Positions 1-11,412 are shown, counted from the stretch's first letter. The stretch is DNA of 64,000 bases from Liquidambar formosana (GCA_039720395.1 CM077820.1:52476631-52540630); one strand, 5' to 3'. Numbers and translations are program-made. Notes: generated from the letters alone by a model not told the origin.

Positions 1-2030
1 AGCTTATTGTTTTATCATGTGTTGATGCTTCTAGTGCTTAGAATGCATGGTTAGGATATTGTCTATGGCTGGTTTTGCATGATATAATGTCATTCTATGT
101 GGTTTTATGAGTCTTTGTGTTTTTAGGGTTTTTTAGAGTCTTTTCTAGGGTTTTACATGGAATAGTCATTATTTCATGTTAAAGTTTGTGTTTTTATTGT
201 GTTTTGCTGCTTCTATTAGCTAGTATGCATGATTAGGATCATATTTGTGGGCTGTTTAGTATGCTAGGATGTTATTCCATGTGATTTACTGCATGTTTGG
301 GACTTTAGGGTTTCCTTAGTGCTGAAATGGTTTTCTGCATGAAATAACTCTTTTGCATATTAAAGCTTGTGTTTTTGTTGTGTTTTGCTATTTCTATTAG
401 TTAGTATGCATGATTAGGATAATGTTTGTGGGCTGTTTAGTATGCTAGGATGATGTTCCATGTGATTTACTGCATGTTTGGGATTCTAGGGTTTCCTTAG
501 TGCTGAAATGGAGTTTATGTTTAGAATAGCTATATTTCATGTGCAAGCTTGTATTTTTCTCATGTGTGGATGCTTCTATTGATTAATATGCATGATTAGC
601 ATGATGTCTATGATGGGCTTTGCATGATTTAGAGTTATTTTATGTGATTTTGAGCACAATTGTGATTCTAGGGTTTCATTCATCCTTGTATTAGGAAAGT
701 AGCATATAGCATGATAGCTTAGGGTTTTTCTTTGTGTTTTCTTCATGGTTGATATATATGTGCTGCATATTTGATAGCTATGACATTCTTCTGCATTCAT
801 AGTAGTGGATTTTTGTGTTTTTTGCATGTCATTGCATTTAGGGTTGAATTAGGGCTTCAGTTAGCTTATGATTCATGTTGTTGCATGACTTGTGGTTGAT
901 TTTAAGCCTTATTTCAATTCTGTCCAGATCTGTTATTTGTCCTTGATATGATATTTTGAGCATGTGTTAGCCCATGTTTGGGCATGATAATGGCTTGATT
1001 TGGAATCTAGCTTGTTTGGTTGGCATTTTTGGTATGTTTGCATGGAAATTGCAGGTGCTTTGACAGGTACAACAGGTGCAACTACCCCACCAATGTGGGG
1101 TGGTTATTTTGGCTATTGTGAGATGAAATCTTACAAATAAGGTAATTACCCTATGCAATAGGGTGGTTACTTTGATAGGTTGCTTTTGCTTAAGGTAAGT
1201 AGGGTATGAGGGTGCCCCAATTCACCCTTCTTTCCTTTCCTTGAAACTTTCCCTTTCTCCCCCCTAGGGTTGTTTCCTAATAAAGGGGTATGGTAATTCC
1301 TATAGTTTCCTTTCGTAACAAATACCTTTTGAATCAAAGTTTCCATTTTTATCAATATTCCATATATTACCAAAAATCCTTTGAGAATCATTTATTTTGG
1401 AAACTTACCATGTTTTACTTGAAAGGAAACTTAGGGTTTACCATAGGCCTTGATTAGGTTATAACCCTATTCCCTTTCGAACTACGTGGACTTTGATCCA
1501 TGTATTTCCATACATGGTACGTAGGCGCTCTTCGTGATGTTCAAGTCCGCCCTAGGATACTAAGTATCCTAGGTTTTTTTCTCCCCCTCCTTCTTTTTTC
1601 TGTTTTTTCTTTGATTTACATGATTATATGGATGAATGAATGAATGATATGCATGCTGTCTTGTGATGATAACTGTTGATTTATGTGTGATTAAGACTTT
1701 GATTTAGCCCAATTAAATTAAGAGACCGTTTAGGGCGATATGGGTGCCTATAGGCTTTGCCTAGAACCTTCCCATATCGTAACTTAGCCTCCGAATCCCC
1801 GAATTCTCTGGTTTCCAAAAGATCATTTGCCTTTCCATTTTTAAATATGGAGTCAATCTTTTGTTTTCCTAAAACAAAACCGTTTTTAGGGTTTTCCTTG
1901 TTTCCTTTAAAAAAATAAGGTGGCGACTCCTTTCTTTTTCCAAACCCATTCGTGGGCCCTCTTTTCCTGGGTCCACAGATTGGCGACTTTTAAACCCTCC
2001 TGTGGGCCTTAACCATTTCTGGGGTCCACA
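1..2030 (+). mobile_element. Family A LTR, 3' portion, cut by the window edge
   Basis: This stretch is a diverged, opposite-strand copy of most of the LTR at 9282-12385 and 26424-29536. The same landmarks occur in the same order: AAACCCTA motifs, the AACTACG..TACGTAGG hairpin (1482-1524), TATCCTAGG, the CGATATGGG/CCCATATCG stem (1736-1779) and a terminal GGGGTCCACA. The LTR start lies off the window to the left. The 3' end is unusual: a GGGTCCACA terminus at 1977 is followed by GATTGGCGACTTTT and then a second terminus at 2030. The last ~110 bp therefore look like two diverged copies of the U5 end. The flank reads CACAC. No partner TSD can be assigned because the other end is missing. Confidence 0.85.
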
Positions 2031-2490
2031 CACACCTAGCTAGAGCTTCAAGTCCTTTCCTCCTTTTCCTTGTTGTTGCTAGTGTAGGAGAAGAGAGGAG
2101 ACAGAGAGAGGGAGGCTGGAAAATCTGGCCAGCCCGTGGGGAGTTCAACTTATGATGATGTCACACATCATAGTGTGACTTATATAGTCCACACTAAGGG
2201 GGCCGGCCCTAAGGGGAAACCCTATTAGAGTTTTATGCAATTTCTCTAAATTGCACAATAACCCCTATAAATTATATCAAATATAAATAGGCCTTAAAGA
2301 ACTATTCTTTATGCACTCATACCCTTTCTCTCATAGACTTTAAAGCTCATCTTGCATGATCAGTGTGTGACCCATTGGGTTCACATCATCAAGTAGTAGG
2401 AATAGCACGAGGTGTGCACAATGGAACTCTTTCCATTTAGGGTCTAATTAATGAGTTTTCTTTCTAACACCCTTGTCAAGGATTACCCCC
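2031..2490. other. Unassigned sequence between retroelement remnants
   Basis: No open reading frame or recognisable domain was seen. It has a GA-rich stretch near 2090-2115 and a small palindrome, GTCACACATCATAGTGTGAC (about 2160-2180). The region may be an unrelated LTR or host DNA; I cannot assign it. Confidence 0.3.
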
Positions 2491-4264
2491 TACACTAGGG
2501 GCAAATTTTGGAGAGAGATTTGTTTAAAGCGATGAGGCAATGTAAATGGAACAAAAGAAAAAAAAAACAAAAAGAAAGAAAAAAAAATGGAAGAAAAAAA
2601 TAAGAGAAGAAAAGAAAAAAAAAGATGCCAGAATGAGATGGCAGGTGAAGTGCTAAGTTTGGAAGTGAAAGTGAAGTGAAGTGATCCTTGAAAAATAGGA
2701 ACCCATTGAAATTAAACTCGAGCTTTTAATATCCTTTCTTTCTTGAGCCTAGAGCCTAGAGCCTGCATTACAGTCCATATGAAAGTCCTCTCCGATTGAT
2801 TAAAGTTGTTCAAATTTGATTGAACTACGTTTGGCTTGATCCCTTTTGGGTACGTAGGCAACCTAGCTTGCAAAGGTGCAGCCACATTATTTGAAGTTTG
2901 TGCAAAGGTGCATTCACATCGCTTGGAATCCATACAAGGGGCACGAAAAAAAAAGTCACATCAGAAGCAGTTCAAGAAAGAGAAGTTGGGAAAAGATAGC
3001 CCACTAGGTTGAAAACTCGAAAGGGCAACCTAGGCAAAAGTTAGGGTATGAAAAAAAAAAAAAACAAAAACAAAAAAAAGAGACAAAAAAAAGAAAGAAG
3101 AAGAAAAAAAAGAATAAATTAAGGAGTGAAGCCTATAGATATCATAGCCAGACATCAAGGAAGGTGATGCATACTCCAACCTTTGAATCAAGGAGCAAGC
3201 CCAATTGAATATACTCATATGCCATCAGAATCAGCATATGGAATGTCTTTATTGGTGTAAAAGTGGACTGAAGATAGTGAAATTTTATGGAAATAACTAG
3301 TACATCATTGATTCTCATTAATTAACTAAGAAAAGAAAAATGGAATAATTGCCTTAATGAGATGGAAATTAAAGGGAGACACATTTGAAATAGGTGAGGT
3401 CAATACTCGAGTCTACTGTCTCATCATTCCAGGTTATACTTGAATTTCTTGTTGGTCTTGCTTGAGCTTCTTATCTACATCATCGTTATTGGTTCTATCT
3501 TCTTCGCCCTCATTTGCCTCTTTGTATCATCAGCAATTTACTTGGAGTATAATCCTAAAGGGCTGAACAATGGGCGGTTTTGCGCATGTCATCCATGTGC
3601 GTAATTGCGGAAGTAGTATGAAGGTTTGTTGTCTTGTGCTTCATTTGAAATAAGTGTTTGTCTTGGGCTTCATGTGTTCACATGCCTATAACTCCTTGAA
3701 AGCGGAAATTGTTATAGTGCCATTATTGCTCTAGGAAATGAATCTATAATTCTGGGAAAGAAGCTACAACTCCATTCAGCAGTCTCAAGCAGGTTTTAGG
3801 AAATGTGTTGAAGATAAAGATGATGCCAAAGAAATGAATGAGTACATGTCCTAATCAAATTAGTAACCATGTTCAAAGGTGATCATTAAAAGAAAGAAAA
3901 ATCAATAGCGATCCTACCAAGGACTCGATTTCGATTAGACCATGTAAGTAGGGAGTGGGCTCCGAATAGTCTATGCATGCATGTTGAGTGTTGCTTTTGA
4001 ATTCGAATCTTTGAGTGGTACCCTTCTTGCTTTGAAGGCAGATTCCTTGAGGGAAATCTTTTAACTTGCCCTAGGGGCATCTTTCTTGGAGATTGGAATA
4101 ATTTCTAAGTGTCCTTTCGGGGTTTGGATTCTTTTAGTGCATTGAATTTTTACATGAGATGTGTTTTTGGACTTGAACTCTTTGAGTTGAATCTTTGGTT
4201 TGTCTACAATGTTTGATTACTCTTTGTTAGTATCAACTCTGGTTAGGGTCAGAGATGTTTCGTA
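2491..4264 (+). mobile_element. Post-pol, non-coding 3' region of a Tat-type Gypsy element (remnant)
   Basis: This stretch matches, in landmark order, the minus-strand region that follows pol in the full-length element (19107 down to 18900). Shared landmarks are the CTACGT..ACGTAGGC hairpin (2825-2857), a 'CTAGGTTGAAAACTC' block with 'CCTAGGCAAAAGTTA' (3004-3045), and long A-rich tracts (about 2555-2625 and 3050-3120). It leads into the tandem arrays at 4268-6170 and then a polypurine tract and LTR. It therefore reads as the 3' untranslated half of an element whose gag-pol has been lost. The open frames here are short and resemble nothing. Confidence 0.6.
2825..2857 (+). other. CTACGT..ACGTAG hairpin, post-pol copy
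   Basis: CTACGT at 2825-2830 pairs with ACGTAG at 2852-2857. Inside it, GATCCC faces GGG across a short T-rich loop. The same hairpin occurs in the LTRs and after pol in the full-length element. No annotated function is known to me. Confidence 0.65.
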
Positions 4265-4267
4265 TTA

Positions 4268-5650
4268 ACCTTCGTCAAGGCCCATTCCCTCGTTAGGGAT
4301 CATTCGTTTCGGACCTTCGTCAAGGCCCATACCCTCGTTAGGGATCACTCCTTTTAGACCTTCGTCAAGGCCCATTCCCTCATTAGGGATCATTCGTTTC
4401 GGACCTTCGTCAAGGCCCATTCCCTCGTTAGGGATCACTCCTTTTGGACCTTCGTCAAGGCCCATTCCCTCGTTAGGGATCATTCGTTTCGGACCTTCGT
4501 CAAGGCCCATTCCCTTGTTAGGGATCACTCCTTTCGGACCTTCATCAAGGCCCATTCCCTCGTTAGGGATCATTCGTTTCGGACCTTCGTTAAGGCCCAT
4601 TCCCTCGTTAGGGATCACTCCTTTCGGACCTTCGTCAAGGCCCATTCCCTCGTTAGGGATCACTCCTTTCGGACCTTCGTCAAGGCCCATTCCATCGTTA
4701 GGGATCACTCCTTTCGGACCTTCGTCAAGGCCCATTCCCTCGTTAAGGATCACTCCTTTCGGACCTTCATCAAGGCCCATTCCCTCGTTAGGGATCATTC
4801 GTTTCGGACCTTCGTCAAGGCCCATACCCTCGTTAGGGATCACTCCTTTCGGACCTTCGTCAAGGCCCATTCCCTCGTTAGGGATCACTCATTTCGGACC
4901 TTCGTCAAGGCCCATTCCCTCGTTAGGGATTACTCCTTTCTGACCTTTGTCAAGGCCCATTCCCTCGTTAGGGATCATTCGTTTCGGACCTTCGTCAAGG
5001 CCCATTCCCTCGTTAGGGATCACTCCTTTCGGACCTTCGTCAAGGCCCATTCCCTCGTTAGGGATCACTCCTTCTGGACCTTCGTCAAGGCCCATTCCCT
5101 CGTTAGGGATCACTCCTTTCGGGCCTTCGTCAAGGCCCATTCCCTCGTTAGGGATCATTCGTTTCGGACCTTCGTCAAGGCCCATACCCTCGTTAGGGAT
5201 CACTCCTTTCAGACCTTCGTCAAGGCCCATTCCCTCATTAGGGATCACTCATTTCGGACCTTCGTCAAGGCCCATTCCCTCGTTAGGGATCACTCCTTTC
5301 GGACCTTCGTCAAGGCCCATTCCCTAGTTAGGGATCATTCGTTTCGGACCTTCGTCAAGGCCCATTCCCTCGTTAGGGATCACTCCTTTTGGACCTTCGT
5401 CAAGGCCCATTCCCTAGTTAGGGATCATTCGTTTCGGACCTTCGTCAAGGCCCATTCCCTCGTTAGGGATCACTCCTTTTGGACCTTCGTCAAGGCCCAT
5501 TCCCTCGTTAGGGATCATTCGTTTCGGACCTTCGTCAAGGCCCATTCCCTCGTTAGGGATCACTCCTTTCGGACCTTCGTCAAGGCCCATTCCCTCGTTA
5601 GGGATCACTCCTTTCGGACCTTCGTCAAGGCCCATACCCTCGTTAGGGTC
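4268..5650. repeat. Tandem array, 45-bp unit, about 30 copies
   Basis: A unit built on GACCTTCGTCAAGGCCCATT plus CCCTCGTTAGGGATCA repeats every 45 bp with few changes. Units come in two main kinds, ending CATTCGTTTC or CACTCCTTTC, which partly alternate. A longer period is also visible: marker variants near 4820 (CCATACCCTCG) and 4888 (CACTCATTTC) recur 360 bp later, which is eight units. Because 45 is a multiple of 3, long frames stay open on both strands (15-residue repeats); I treat these as by-products. The array lies between post-pol sequence and a polypurine tract, where Tat/Ogre elements are known to carry tandem repeats. Confidence 0.95.
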
Positions 5651-5968
5651 TATCAATCCTTCTTTGGCCTTCGTTAAGGTCCACCCTCGTTAGGGTCTAT
5701 AAATCCTTCTTTGGCCTTCGTTAAGGTCCACCCTCGTTAGGGTCTATCAATCATTCTTTGGGCTTCGTTAAGGTCCACCCTCGTTAGGGTCTATAAATCT
5801 TTCTTTGGCCTTCGTTAAGGTCCACCCTTGTTATCCTTCTTTGGCCGTTGTTAAGGTCCACCCTCGTTAGGGTCTCTAAATCCTTCTTTGGCCTTCGTTA
5901 AGGTCCACCCTCGTTAGGGTCTATAAATCCTTCTTTGGCCTTCGTTAAGGTCCACCTTCGTTTGGGTC
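5651..5968. repeat. Tandem array, 47-bp unit, about 6-7 copies
   Basis: The unit, based on TTCGTTAAGGTCCACCCTCG plus TTAGGGTCTATAAATCC, has a period of 47 bp (starts at 5670 and 5717, for example). It shares the 'TTCGT.AAGG.CCA..CCTCGTTAGGG' core with the 45-bp array, so one array probably evolved from the other. One unit is shortened near 5825-5845. Confidence 0.9.
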
Positions 5969-6170
5969 CTGGTACCCTGATTCCATTCTCTTTGGATCCT
6001 GGTACCCTGATTCCATTCTCTTTGGGTCCTAGTACCCTGATTCCATTCTCTTTGGGTCCTAGTACCCTGATTCAATTCCCTTTGGGTCCTAGTACCCTGA
6101 TTCCATTCTCTTTGGGTCCTGGTACCCTGATTCGATTCCCTTTGGGTCCGAGTACCCAGCTTCGATTCTG
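5969..6170. repeat. Tandem array, 30-bp unit, about 7 copies
   Basis: TTTGGGTCCTGGTACCCTGA followed by TTCCATTCTC repeats every 30 bp, directly abutting the 47-bp array. It creates a short plus-strand frame with 10-residue repeats. I do not regard that frame as a gene. Confidence 0.9.
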
Positions 6171-6287
6171 GATAGGGATGAAGCTTTTTGCTTATTCCCT
6201 AGGAAAGAAATAACATTTTCATATTGATCTTTGCAGTTGGTAGTTTCGAGAAATTACCTACTGAGTGCCCCCATTGTTTTGCATGAA

Positions 6288-6320
6288 CTACGCTAGGTCT
6301 GATCTCTGAGGAGTACGTAG
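6288..6320 (+). other. CTACGC..ACGTAG hairpin upstream of LTR B
   Basis: CTACGC at 6288-6293 faces ACGTAG at 6315-6320. An inner CTC/GAG stem flanks a TGA loop. It is the version of the recurrent hairpin that belongs to the internal 3' region of a B-type element. Confidence 0.55.
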
Positions 6321-6441
6321 GTAGTCAGCTGAGTCTGACACGACCTTATTGCATGTGTGTATGTGTGGACTTTAAGCTGCCAACCGGTAAATGGTTCGTC
6401 TTTTCAGGCTTTTGACTTTCGTATTGCAATGCAAAACTCAG

Positions 6442-6457
6442 CCAAAAGAGGGGCAAC
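6442..6457 (+). other. Polypurine tract before LTR B
   Basis: AAAAGAGGGGCAAC lies directly before the TGTAGACACC start of the LTR. The same AAAGAGGGGCAAC string lies before the LTR at 31647. This marks 6458 as the start of a 3' LTR. Confidence 0.75.
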
Positions 6458-8038
6458 TGTAGACACCCCATTTTGTACCCGTTGTCATCTTAAGTCCCGT
6501 GGCCCCAATGATGAGTTTAGTGTGGTTATTTACGGATTATCCTTTAAGAATTAGTGCGAATCACAGCATGAGCTTTTGATTAAAATGGAAAGAAAATTAT
6601 TTTTATTAAATTAATCATTTTTATCGCCACTAACACGTGTACGTATGTGATGAGTGTGTGTATGCACATACGGTACATGTGCATGCGTGTTAGCGGTCAG
6701 TCTCCCAATTTTTACAGAAGACAATTTCCCTTTCCTATTTAGATTAGAAGTCTTTTATCATTATAAAATACCTTTTGATTATTCTCCAAAGAAACCTAGT
6801 CTAGGAAGGAAAGGGAAACTCCAGATTTCAGCTTTATATGCTCACTTAATGCCTTAGAAAAAGGGGGAGGAGAATAGGGTTTTTAGAGAGTGAAATTCGT
6901 CATAATTCAGCAGCAGATTTTTGGAAAACCAGCAATCGTATTTTAATCATAACGTTTTCATCCGAAGTCAGAATTTGATGAAATTGGTCTTCTTAGAAAG
7001 ACAATTCAATTCTCTACAACTTTGTATTTCACGAGTTTTGTCCAATTCCAACGTTTTCATATCCAAAAATGCGATTGAACTTTCTGCTGTTGCAAAGTGA
7101 CGGAAATCACTTTTCTTTTCTCCTGTTCTCTTTTGTTTTCTATTTCTTTTCAAAGTTGAGTGAGTTTTGATCTCGTTACTGTGATTACACTTTGAAGAAG
7201 AGGAGGATTCGTGTTGATTTGATTCAATCCAAAGACCTGAGGGGCCACGAACAAGCATAAAGTCGGTAAATTTAGTTTAACTTAGCTTTTGATTCTAGTT
7301 CTTCTTTTATTTTATTTTATTTTATTTTATTTCTGTCTAAAGCATGATTAGCATGATTTAGGTTGAGTTTATATTTGTATTTATTTTCTGTATATTTTAT
7401 TTTATTAAGGATGCATGATGTAGATTAATATAAGGTCTGCGTGATTCTGTATGATATGCCGATAGGGTGCGTACGCACCTATCCCAAGTGCGTACGCATT
7501 CCCTTCTAGGCAGAAAGTTTATTTTCTATTATTTTTGTCGTCTGTTTCGCTTTTCCCTTTTTTTTTAAAGTATACATGTGATTGAGTTGGTGAAAATGCC
7601 TATTAGGTGCGTACGCACCTTACCTCGGCAGATAGATTGTTGGCTTATTCATATCTTTTGTTTCTAGTTGGTCGATACCTTTTATTCTAATCTATTCTTT
7701 CTGATATATTTTTGATTCTCCGTTTTCTTTATTTATTAATTATTTTAGTCATTATGTGTGCCATCATTATTGAATGAATAGGGTTAATTTTAATTGAGCA
7801 TTTAGATTAATTAAAGCCATTGATCATGTGTGGGGGCCGGTTTCGACCGGGCGTGGCTGGGTGCCTAACACCTTCCCAGCTGCGTACCCTAGCTCCGAAC
7901 CCGAATCTCTGGTTATGACGAGCTAGACCCTGCTAGGGTTCACTCGTTCCCATTATTGGGTGGCGACTCCTCTCCGTGTTAGTCCTTTGGGGCTAATGCG
8001 TATTCTCGAGCTATGTGGTTTAGGGCGTGGCGCTCACA
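6458..8038 (+). mobile_element. Family B LTR, complete (1581 bp)
   Basis: It begins TGTAGACACCCC and ends GCGCTCACA. A polypurine tract precedes it and a PBS-like TGGCGACTCCACTG follows at 8040. One LTR thus has 3'-LTR context on its left and 5'-LTR context on its right, as expected after recombination between tandem elements. Its middle (about 6503-7250) is closely matched by 32893-33644, and its end (about 7800-8038) by 35500-35743. The promoter region is decayed: the sister copy has GCTATAAATAC, whereas this one reads GCTTTATATG at 6831-6840. Perfect GTGCGTACGCAC palindromes occur near 7470 and 7610. Confidence 0.85.
7857..7881 (+). other. LTR stem-loop, family B version
   Basis: GCTGGG (7857-7862) pairs with CCCAGC (7876-7881) around a TGCCTAACACCTT loop. 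It occupies the same place relative to the LTR end as the covarying stem in family A (GGGTGCCTA..ACCTTCCCA). Confidence 0.6.
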
Positions 8039-8039
8039 G

Positions 8040-8053
8040 TGGCGACTCCACTG
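8040..8053 (+). other. Primer binding site remnant
   Basis: TGGCGACTCCACTG is identical to the first 14 bases of the PBS of the full-length element (26403-26420, minus strand). It sits one base after LTR B. Confidence 0.65.
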
Positions 8054-8227
8054 CTTTTCATATCTCTCTTATTTGTTCATGGATGTTTACATGCTTTATG
8101 GATGTTTATTGCTTTATGGATGTCTATGGATGAATGGATGATTTATGGATGATTCTTTACATATGCATGGTGACTAATTAGAAAGTGATTGAAATAGCCC
8201 ATATAAATTCAGAGACCCATTTTGGGG

Positions 8228-8272
8228 CGATGTGGGTGCCTATAGGATGTTTTCTAGAACCTTCCCACATCG
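8228..8272 (+). other. Covarying LTR stem-loop, copy in old remnant
   Basis: CGATGTGGG (8228-8236) pairs perfectly with CCCACATCG (8264-8272). The arms differ from those of other copies, but in a paired fashion. Confidence 0.7.
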
Positions 8273-8404
8273 TAACTTAGTCTCCGAATCCTCTCTTGTT
8301 TTGATTAGACCTGCTTTTCTTTGATTGGAGTCATGTGGTTTGTTTTTAAAGGTTTCCTTTCAAAACTATTTTCAAAGGTTTTCCTTTTTTCTTTAAAAAA
8401 TGAG

Positions 8405-8409
8405 GTGGC
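8405..8409. repeat. TSD GTGGC, left side of solo A LTR
   Basis: GTGGC directly precedes the TGTCACACC start at 8410. It is repeated at 31353-31357, directly after the TTCACA end of the same LTR. Confidence 0.8.
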
Positions 8410-9114
8410 TGTCACACCCCATTTTTGTCACCTTAGCTAGGACATATCATTTCATGTAGGATTTTGAGTCCTTTTTGAGTCTAGTCTTTTGCATTGAGTT
8501 TCTATGGCATTGAATATCATGTGTATGAATTTTGAAGTGATTTGGAGTTCATTTCGATAGTCAATAAGAACGTTTGCGACTTTAAGGGCATAATCGTCTT
8601 TTAAGCCGTATATTTTCCATTTGACCTTGGAATGAATCCCGAGTCATCCCATCAAGTTCATATGGTTATATAGAGTCCATATATAGGTTCAATTTCATGA
8701 ATTAATGGTTTAAGATCAATTCGGCTCGTAATGGTTCGGGTTGGCTAAAAGACCCTTTCTTGGTTTGCTCAAATTGACTCATAAGACCCAATCAATTTTC
8801 TCTCATTTAACTTCAATTGGGCTTTATTTATGTTCTAAACATGTTTAGAAAGATCAATTTTTGATTGGGAAAGCATTCGGTTCGACCTTGTGTACAAACC
8901 CAGCTTAGCGACGGTAAAGCACCATGGTTAACCACCTTTGTAAAACCCAACCATGCACCCATGGTTGAGGATTTTTGTCCCAAAATGCTTAAAAATGTGT
9001 TCCCCTTCGAAACATGGTCGTTTTGGCTTTTATTTCGTCAAAATCGGACTTAATTTGAAGATTTTAGGACTTCTACAGCAAGTGGGAGTCAAAACCGGAG
9101 AAAAAATAGAGGAC

Positions 9115-9196
9115 CCTCGGGTAACTGTCCGGGGCTGGACGGTCAGCCGTCTGGGCCCAGACGGCTAACCGTCCAGGCCTAGTTGGTCACCCGAGG
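9115..9196. promoter_or_regulatory. GC-rich long palindrome P1 (solo A LTR)
   Basis: This is an ~82-nt inverted repeat, outer arms CCTCGGGT / ACCCGAGG, core GCCGTCTGGG/CCCAGACGGC, with a few mismatches between arms. In the uninterrupted LTR its right end would lie about 185 bp upstream of the TATA box at 29641. Several arm positions differ from the other copies on both sides of the palindrome (CCGTCTGGG with CCCAGACGG instead of CCGCCTGGG with CCCAGGCGG). Confidence 0.75.
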
Positions 9197-9276
9197 AATC
9201 CTACTTTAAGTCAACTTCTGACTCTTCTATCCCTCTTTTGACGGTTTCCTCTGCCAAAACAACTTGTCTGAGCTTA

Positions 9277-9281
9277 GGAGT
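9277..9281. repeat. TSD GGAGT, left side of full-length element
   Basis: GGAGT precedes TGTGGACCCC at 9282. It recurs at 29537-29541, directly after GTGTGACA. Confidence 0.9.
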
Positions 9282-9493
9282 TGTGGACCCCGAAAAACGA
9301 GTTAAGGGCCCACGGGGCGGTTTTAGGTTTGAAAAAGGAAAAGGAGTCGCCACCTTATTTTTTAAAGGAAATAAGGAAAACCCTAAAAAACAGTTTTGTT
9401 TTAGGAAAACAAAAGATTGACTCCATATTTAAAAATGGAAAGGCAAATGATCTTTTGGAAACCAGAGAAATCGGGGATTCGGAGGCTAAGTTA

Positions 9494-9537
9494 CGATATG
9501 GGAAGGTTCTAGGCAAAGCCTATAGGCACCCATATCG
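9494..9537 (-). other. Covarying LTR stem-loop, 3' LTR copy
   Basis: CGATATGGG pairs with CCCATATCG, with an inner TAGGC/GCCTA stem. It lies about 210 bp before the LTR's 3' end in element orientation. Confidence 0.75.
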
Positions 9538-9743
9538 CCCTAAACGGTCTCTTAATTTAATTGGGCTAAATCAAAGTCTTAATCACACACAAATCAACAA
9601 TTATCATCACAAGACAGCATGCATATCATTTATTCATTCATCCATATAATCAAGTAGATCAAAGAAAAACAGAAAAAGAAAGAGGGGGGGAAAACCTAGG
9701 ATACTTAGTATCCTAGGGCGGACTTGAACATCACGAAGAGCGC

Positions 9744-9786
9744 CTACGTACCATGTATGGAAATACATGGATCAAAGTCCACGTAG
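9744..9786 (-). other. CTACGT..ACGTAG hairpin, 3' LTR copy
   Basis: The outer CTACGT/ACGTAG arms enclose a perfect CCATGTAT..ATACATGG stem with a four-base loop. Confidence 0.7.
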
Positions 9787-11403
9787 TTCGAAAGGGAATA
9801 GGGTTATAACCTAATCAAGGCCTATGGTAAACCCTAAGTTTCCTTTCAAGTAAAACATGGTAAGTTTCCAAAAATGAATGATTCTCAAAAGGTCTTTAGT
9901 AAAATATGGAATTTTGATAAAGGATGGAAACTTTGATTTAAAAGGTATTTTTTTATTGAAAGGAAACTATAGAATCTACCATACCCCTCTATTAGGAAAC
10001 AACCCTAGGGGGGGGAGAAAGGGAAAGTTTCAAAGGAAGGAAAGAAGGGTGAATTGGGGCACCCTCACACCCTACTTACCTTAAGCAAAAGCAACCTGTC
10101 AAAGTAACCACCCTATTGCATAGGGTAATTACCTTATTTGTAAGATTTCATCTCACAATAGCCAAAATAACCACCCCACATTGGTGGGGTAGTTGCACCT
10201 GTTGTACCTGTCAAAGCACCTGCAATTTCCATGCAAAACATACCAAAAATACCAACCAAACAAGCTAGATTCCAAATCAAGCCATTATCATACCCAAACA
10301 TGGGCTAACACATGCTCAAAATATCATATCAAGGACAAATAACAAATCTGGACAGAATTGAAATAAGGTTTAAAATCAACCACAAGTCATGCAACAACAT
10401 GAATCATAAGCTAACTAAAACCCTAATTCAACCCTACATGCAATGACATGCAAAAAACACTAAAATCCACTACTATGAATGCAGAAGAATATCATAGTTA
10501 TCAAATATGCAACACATATATATCAACTATGAAGAAAACACAAAGAAAAACCCTAAGCTATCATGCTATATGCTACTTTCCTAATGCAAGGATGAATGAA
10601 ACCCTAGAATCGCAATTGTGCTCAAAATCACATAAAATAACTCTAAATCATGCAAAGCCCATCATAGACATCATGCTAATCATGCATATTAATCAATAGA
10701 AGCATCCACACATGAGAAAAATACAAGCTTGCACATGAAGTATAGCTATTCTAAACATAAACTCAATTTCAGCACTAAGGAAACCCTAGAATCCCAAACA
10801 TGCAGTAAATCACATGGGACATCATCCTAGCATACTAAACAGCCCACAAATATGATCCTAATCATGCATACTAGCTAATAGAAGCAGCAAAACACAATAA
10901 AAACACAAACTTTAACATGAAATAATGACTATTCCATGTAAAACCCTAGAAAAGACTCTAAAAAACCCTAAAAACACAAAGACTCATAAAACCACATAGA
11001 ATGACATTATATCATGCAAAACCAGCCATAGACAATATCCTAATCATGCATTCTAAGCATTAGAAGCATCAACACATGATAAAACAATAAGCTTTTAACA
11101 TGAAGTAATGCAAAGCTATGTAAAAAACCCTAGTTTGAATGAAAGAGAGAAAGGGGGGAGGGGCATACCTATGGTCGCTGCTGTAGAGAGTCCTCCTCCT
11201 CTTATGTGCTGCTGGAAATTCCTTCCTTCAAGCCTTCAAGCAATGCTCTAGCCTTCCTTCAAGCCTTCTCTCACACTCTCTCACTCAAAGTTTAGGTTAA
11301 ACTACCCTAAGGATGGCTGCCATAGCCTCCAATGTCCCTCTCACTTCAGAAATTCCCTCCAAGTGGCCTCCAAGTGCCCCCCTATTGCTGAAGTATAAGG
11401 GGG

Positions 11404-11412
11404 TATTTATAG
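11404..11412 (-). promoter_or_regulatory. LTR TATA box (3' LTR copy)
   Basis: The minus strand reads CTATAAATA. The flanks are CCC and CCCC. It lies ~187 bp downstream of palindrome P2. Transcription would start some 30 bp further on, making U3 about 1 kb and R-U5 about 2 kb. Confidence 0.65.

Larger units (their letters stand above)
8054..8409 (+). mobile_element. Old retroelement remnant with A-like U5, left half
   Basis: The stretch carries the CGATGTGGG/CCCACATCG stem (8228-8272), 'CGTAACTTAG' and 'AAAAAATGAGGTGGC', all typical of the family A LTR 3' part. It stops at GTGGC, where the solo A LTR inserted. The other half resumes at 31358 with GACTCCTTG, so the original read GGTGGC-GACTCC as in other A LTRs. 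Confidence 0.65.
8410..9281 (+). mobile_element. Solo A LTR, 5' part (U3), interrupted by the 20-kb element
   Basis: It starts TGTCACACCCCATTTTTG, runs through the U3 and contains palindrome copy P1 (9115-9196). It is cut at 9281 by insertion of the full-length element and continues at 29542-31352. The total restored length is about 2.68 kb. With GTGGC at both outer ends and no internal region of its own, it is a solo LTR. Its own TATA box lies after the insertion (29641-29652). Confidence 0.85.

Noticed and set aside
576..827. Small conserved protein MQKT..., also at 10448 and 27599
   Set aside because: The similarity is explained by the three copies of the LTR; the frame is not preserved by selection as far as visible and lies in R/U5.
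4265..5656. Long open frames with 15-residue repeats on both strands
   Set aside because: They follow from a 45-bp (multiple of three) tandem repeat without stops. There is no start context, codon bias or domain.
4268..5968. CRISPR-like repeat array
   Set aside because: Units abut with no unique spacers, and the genome is a plant.
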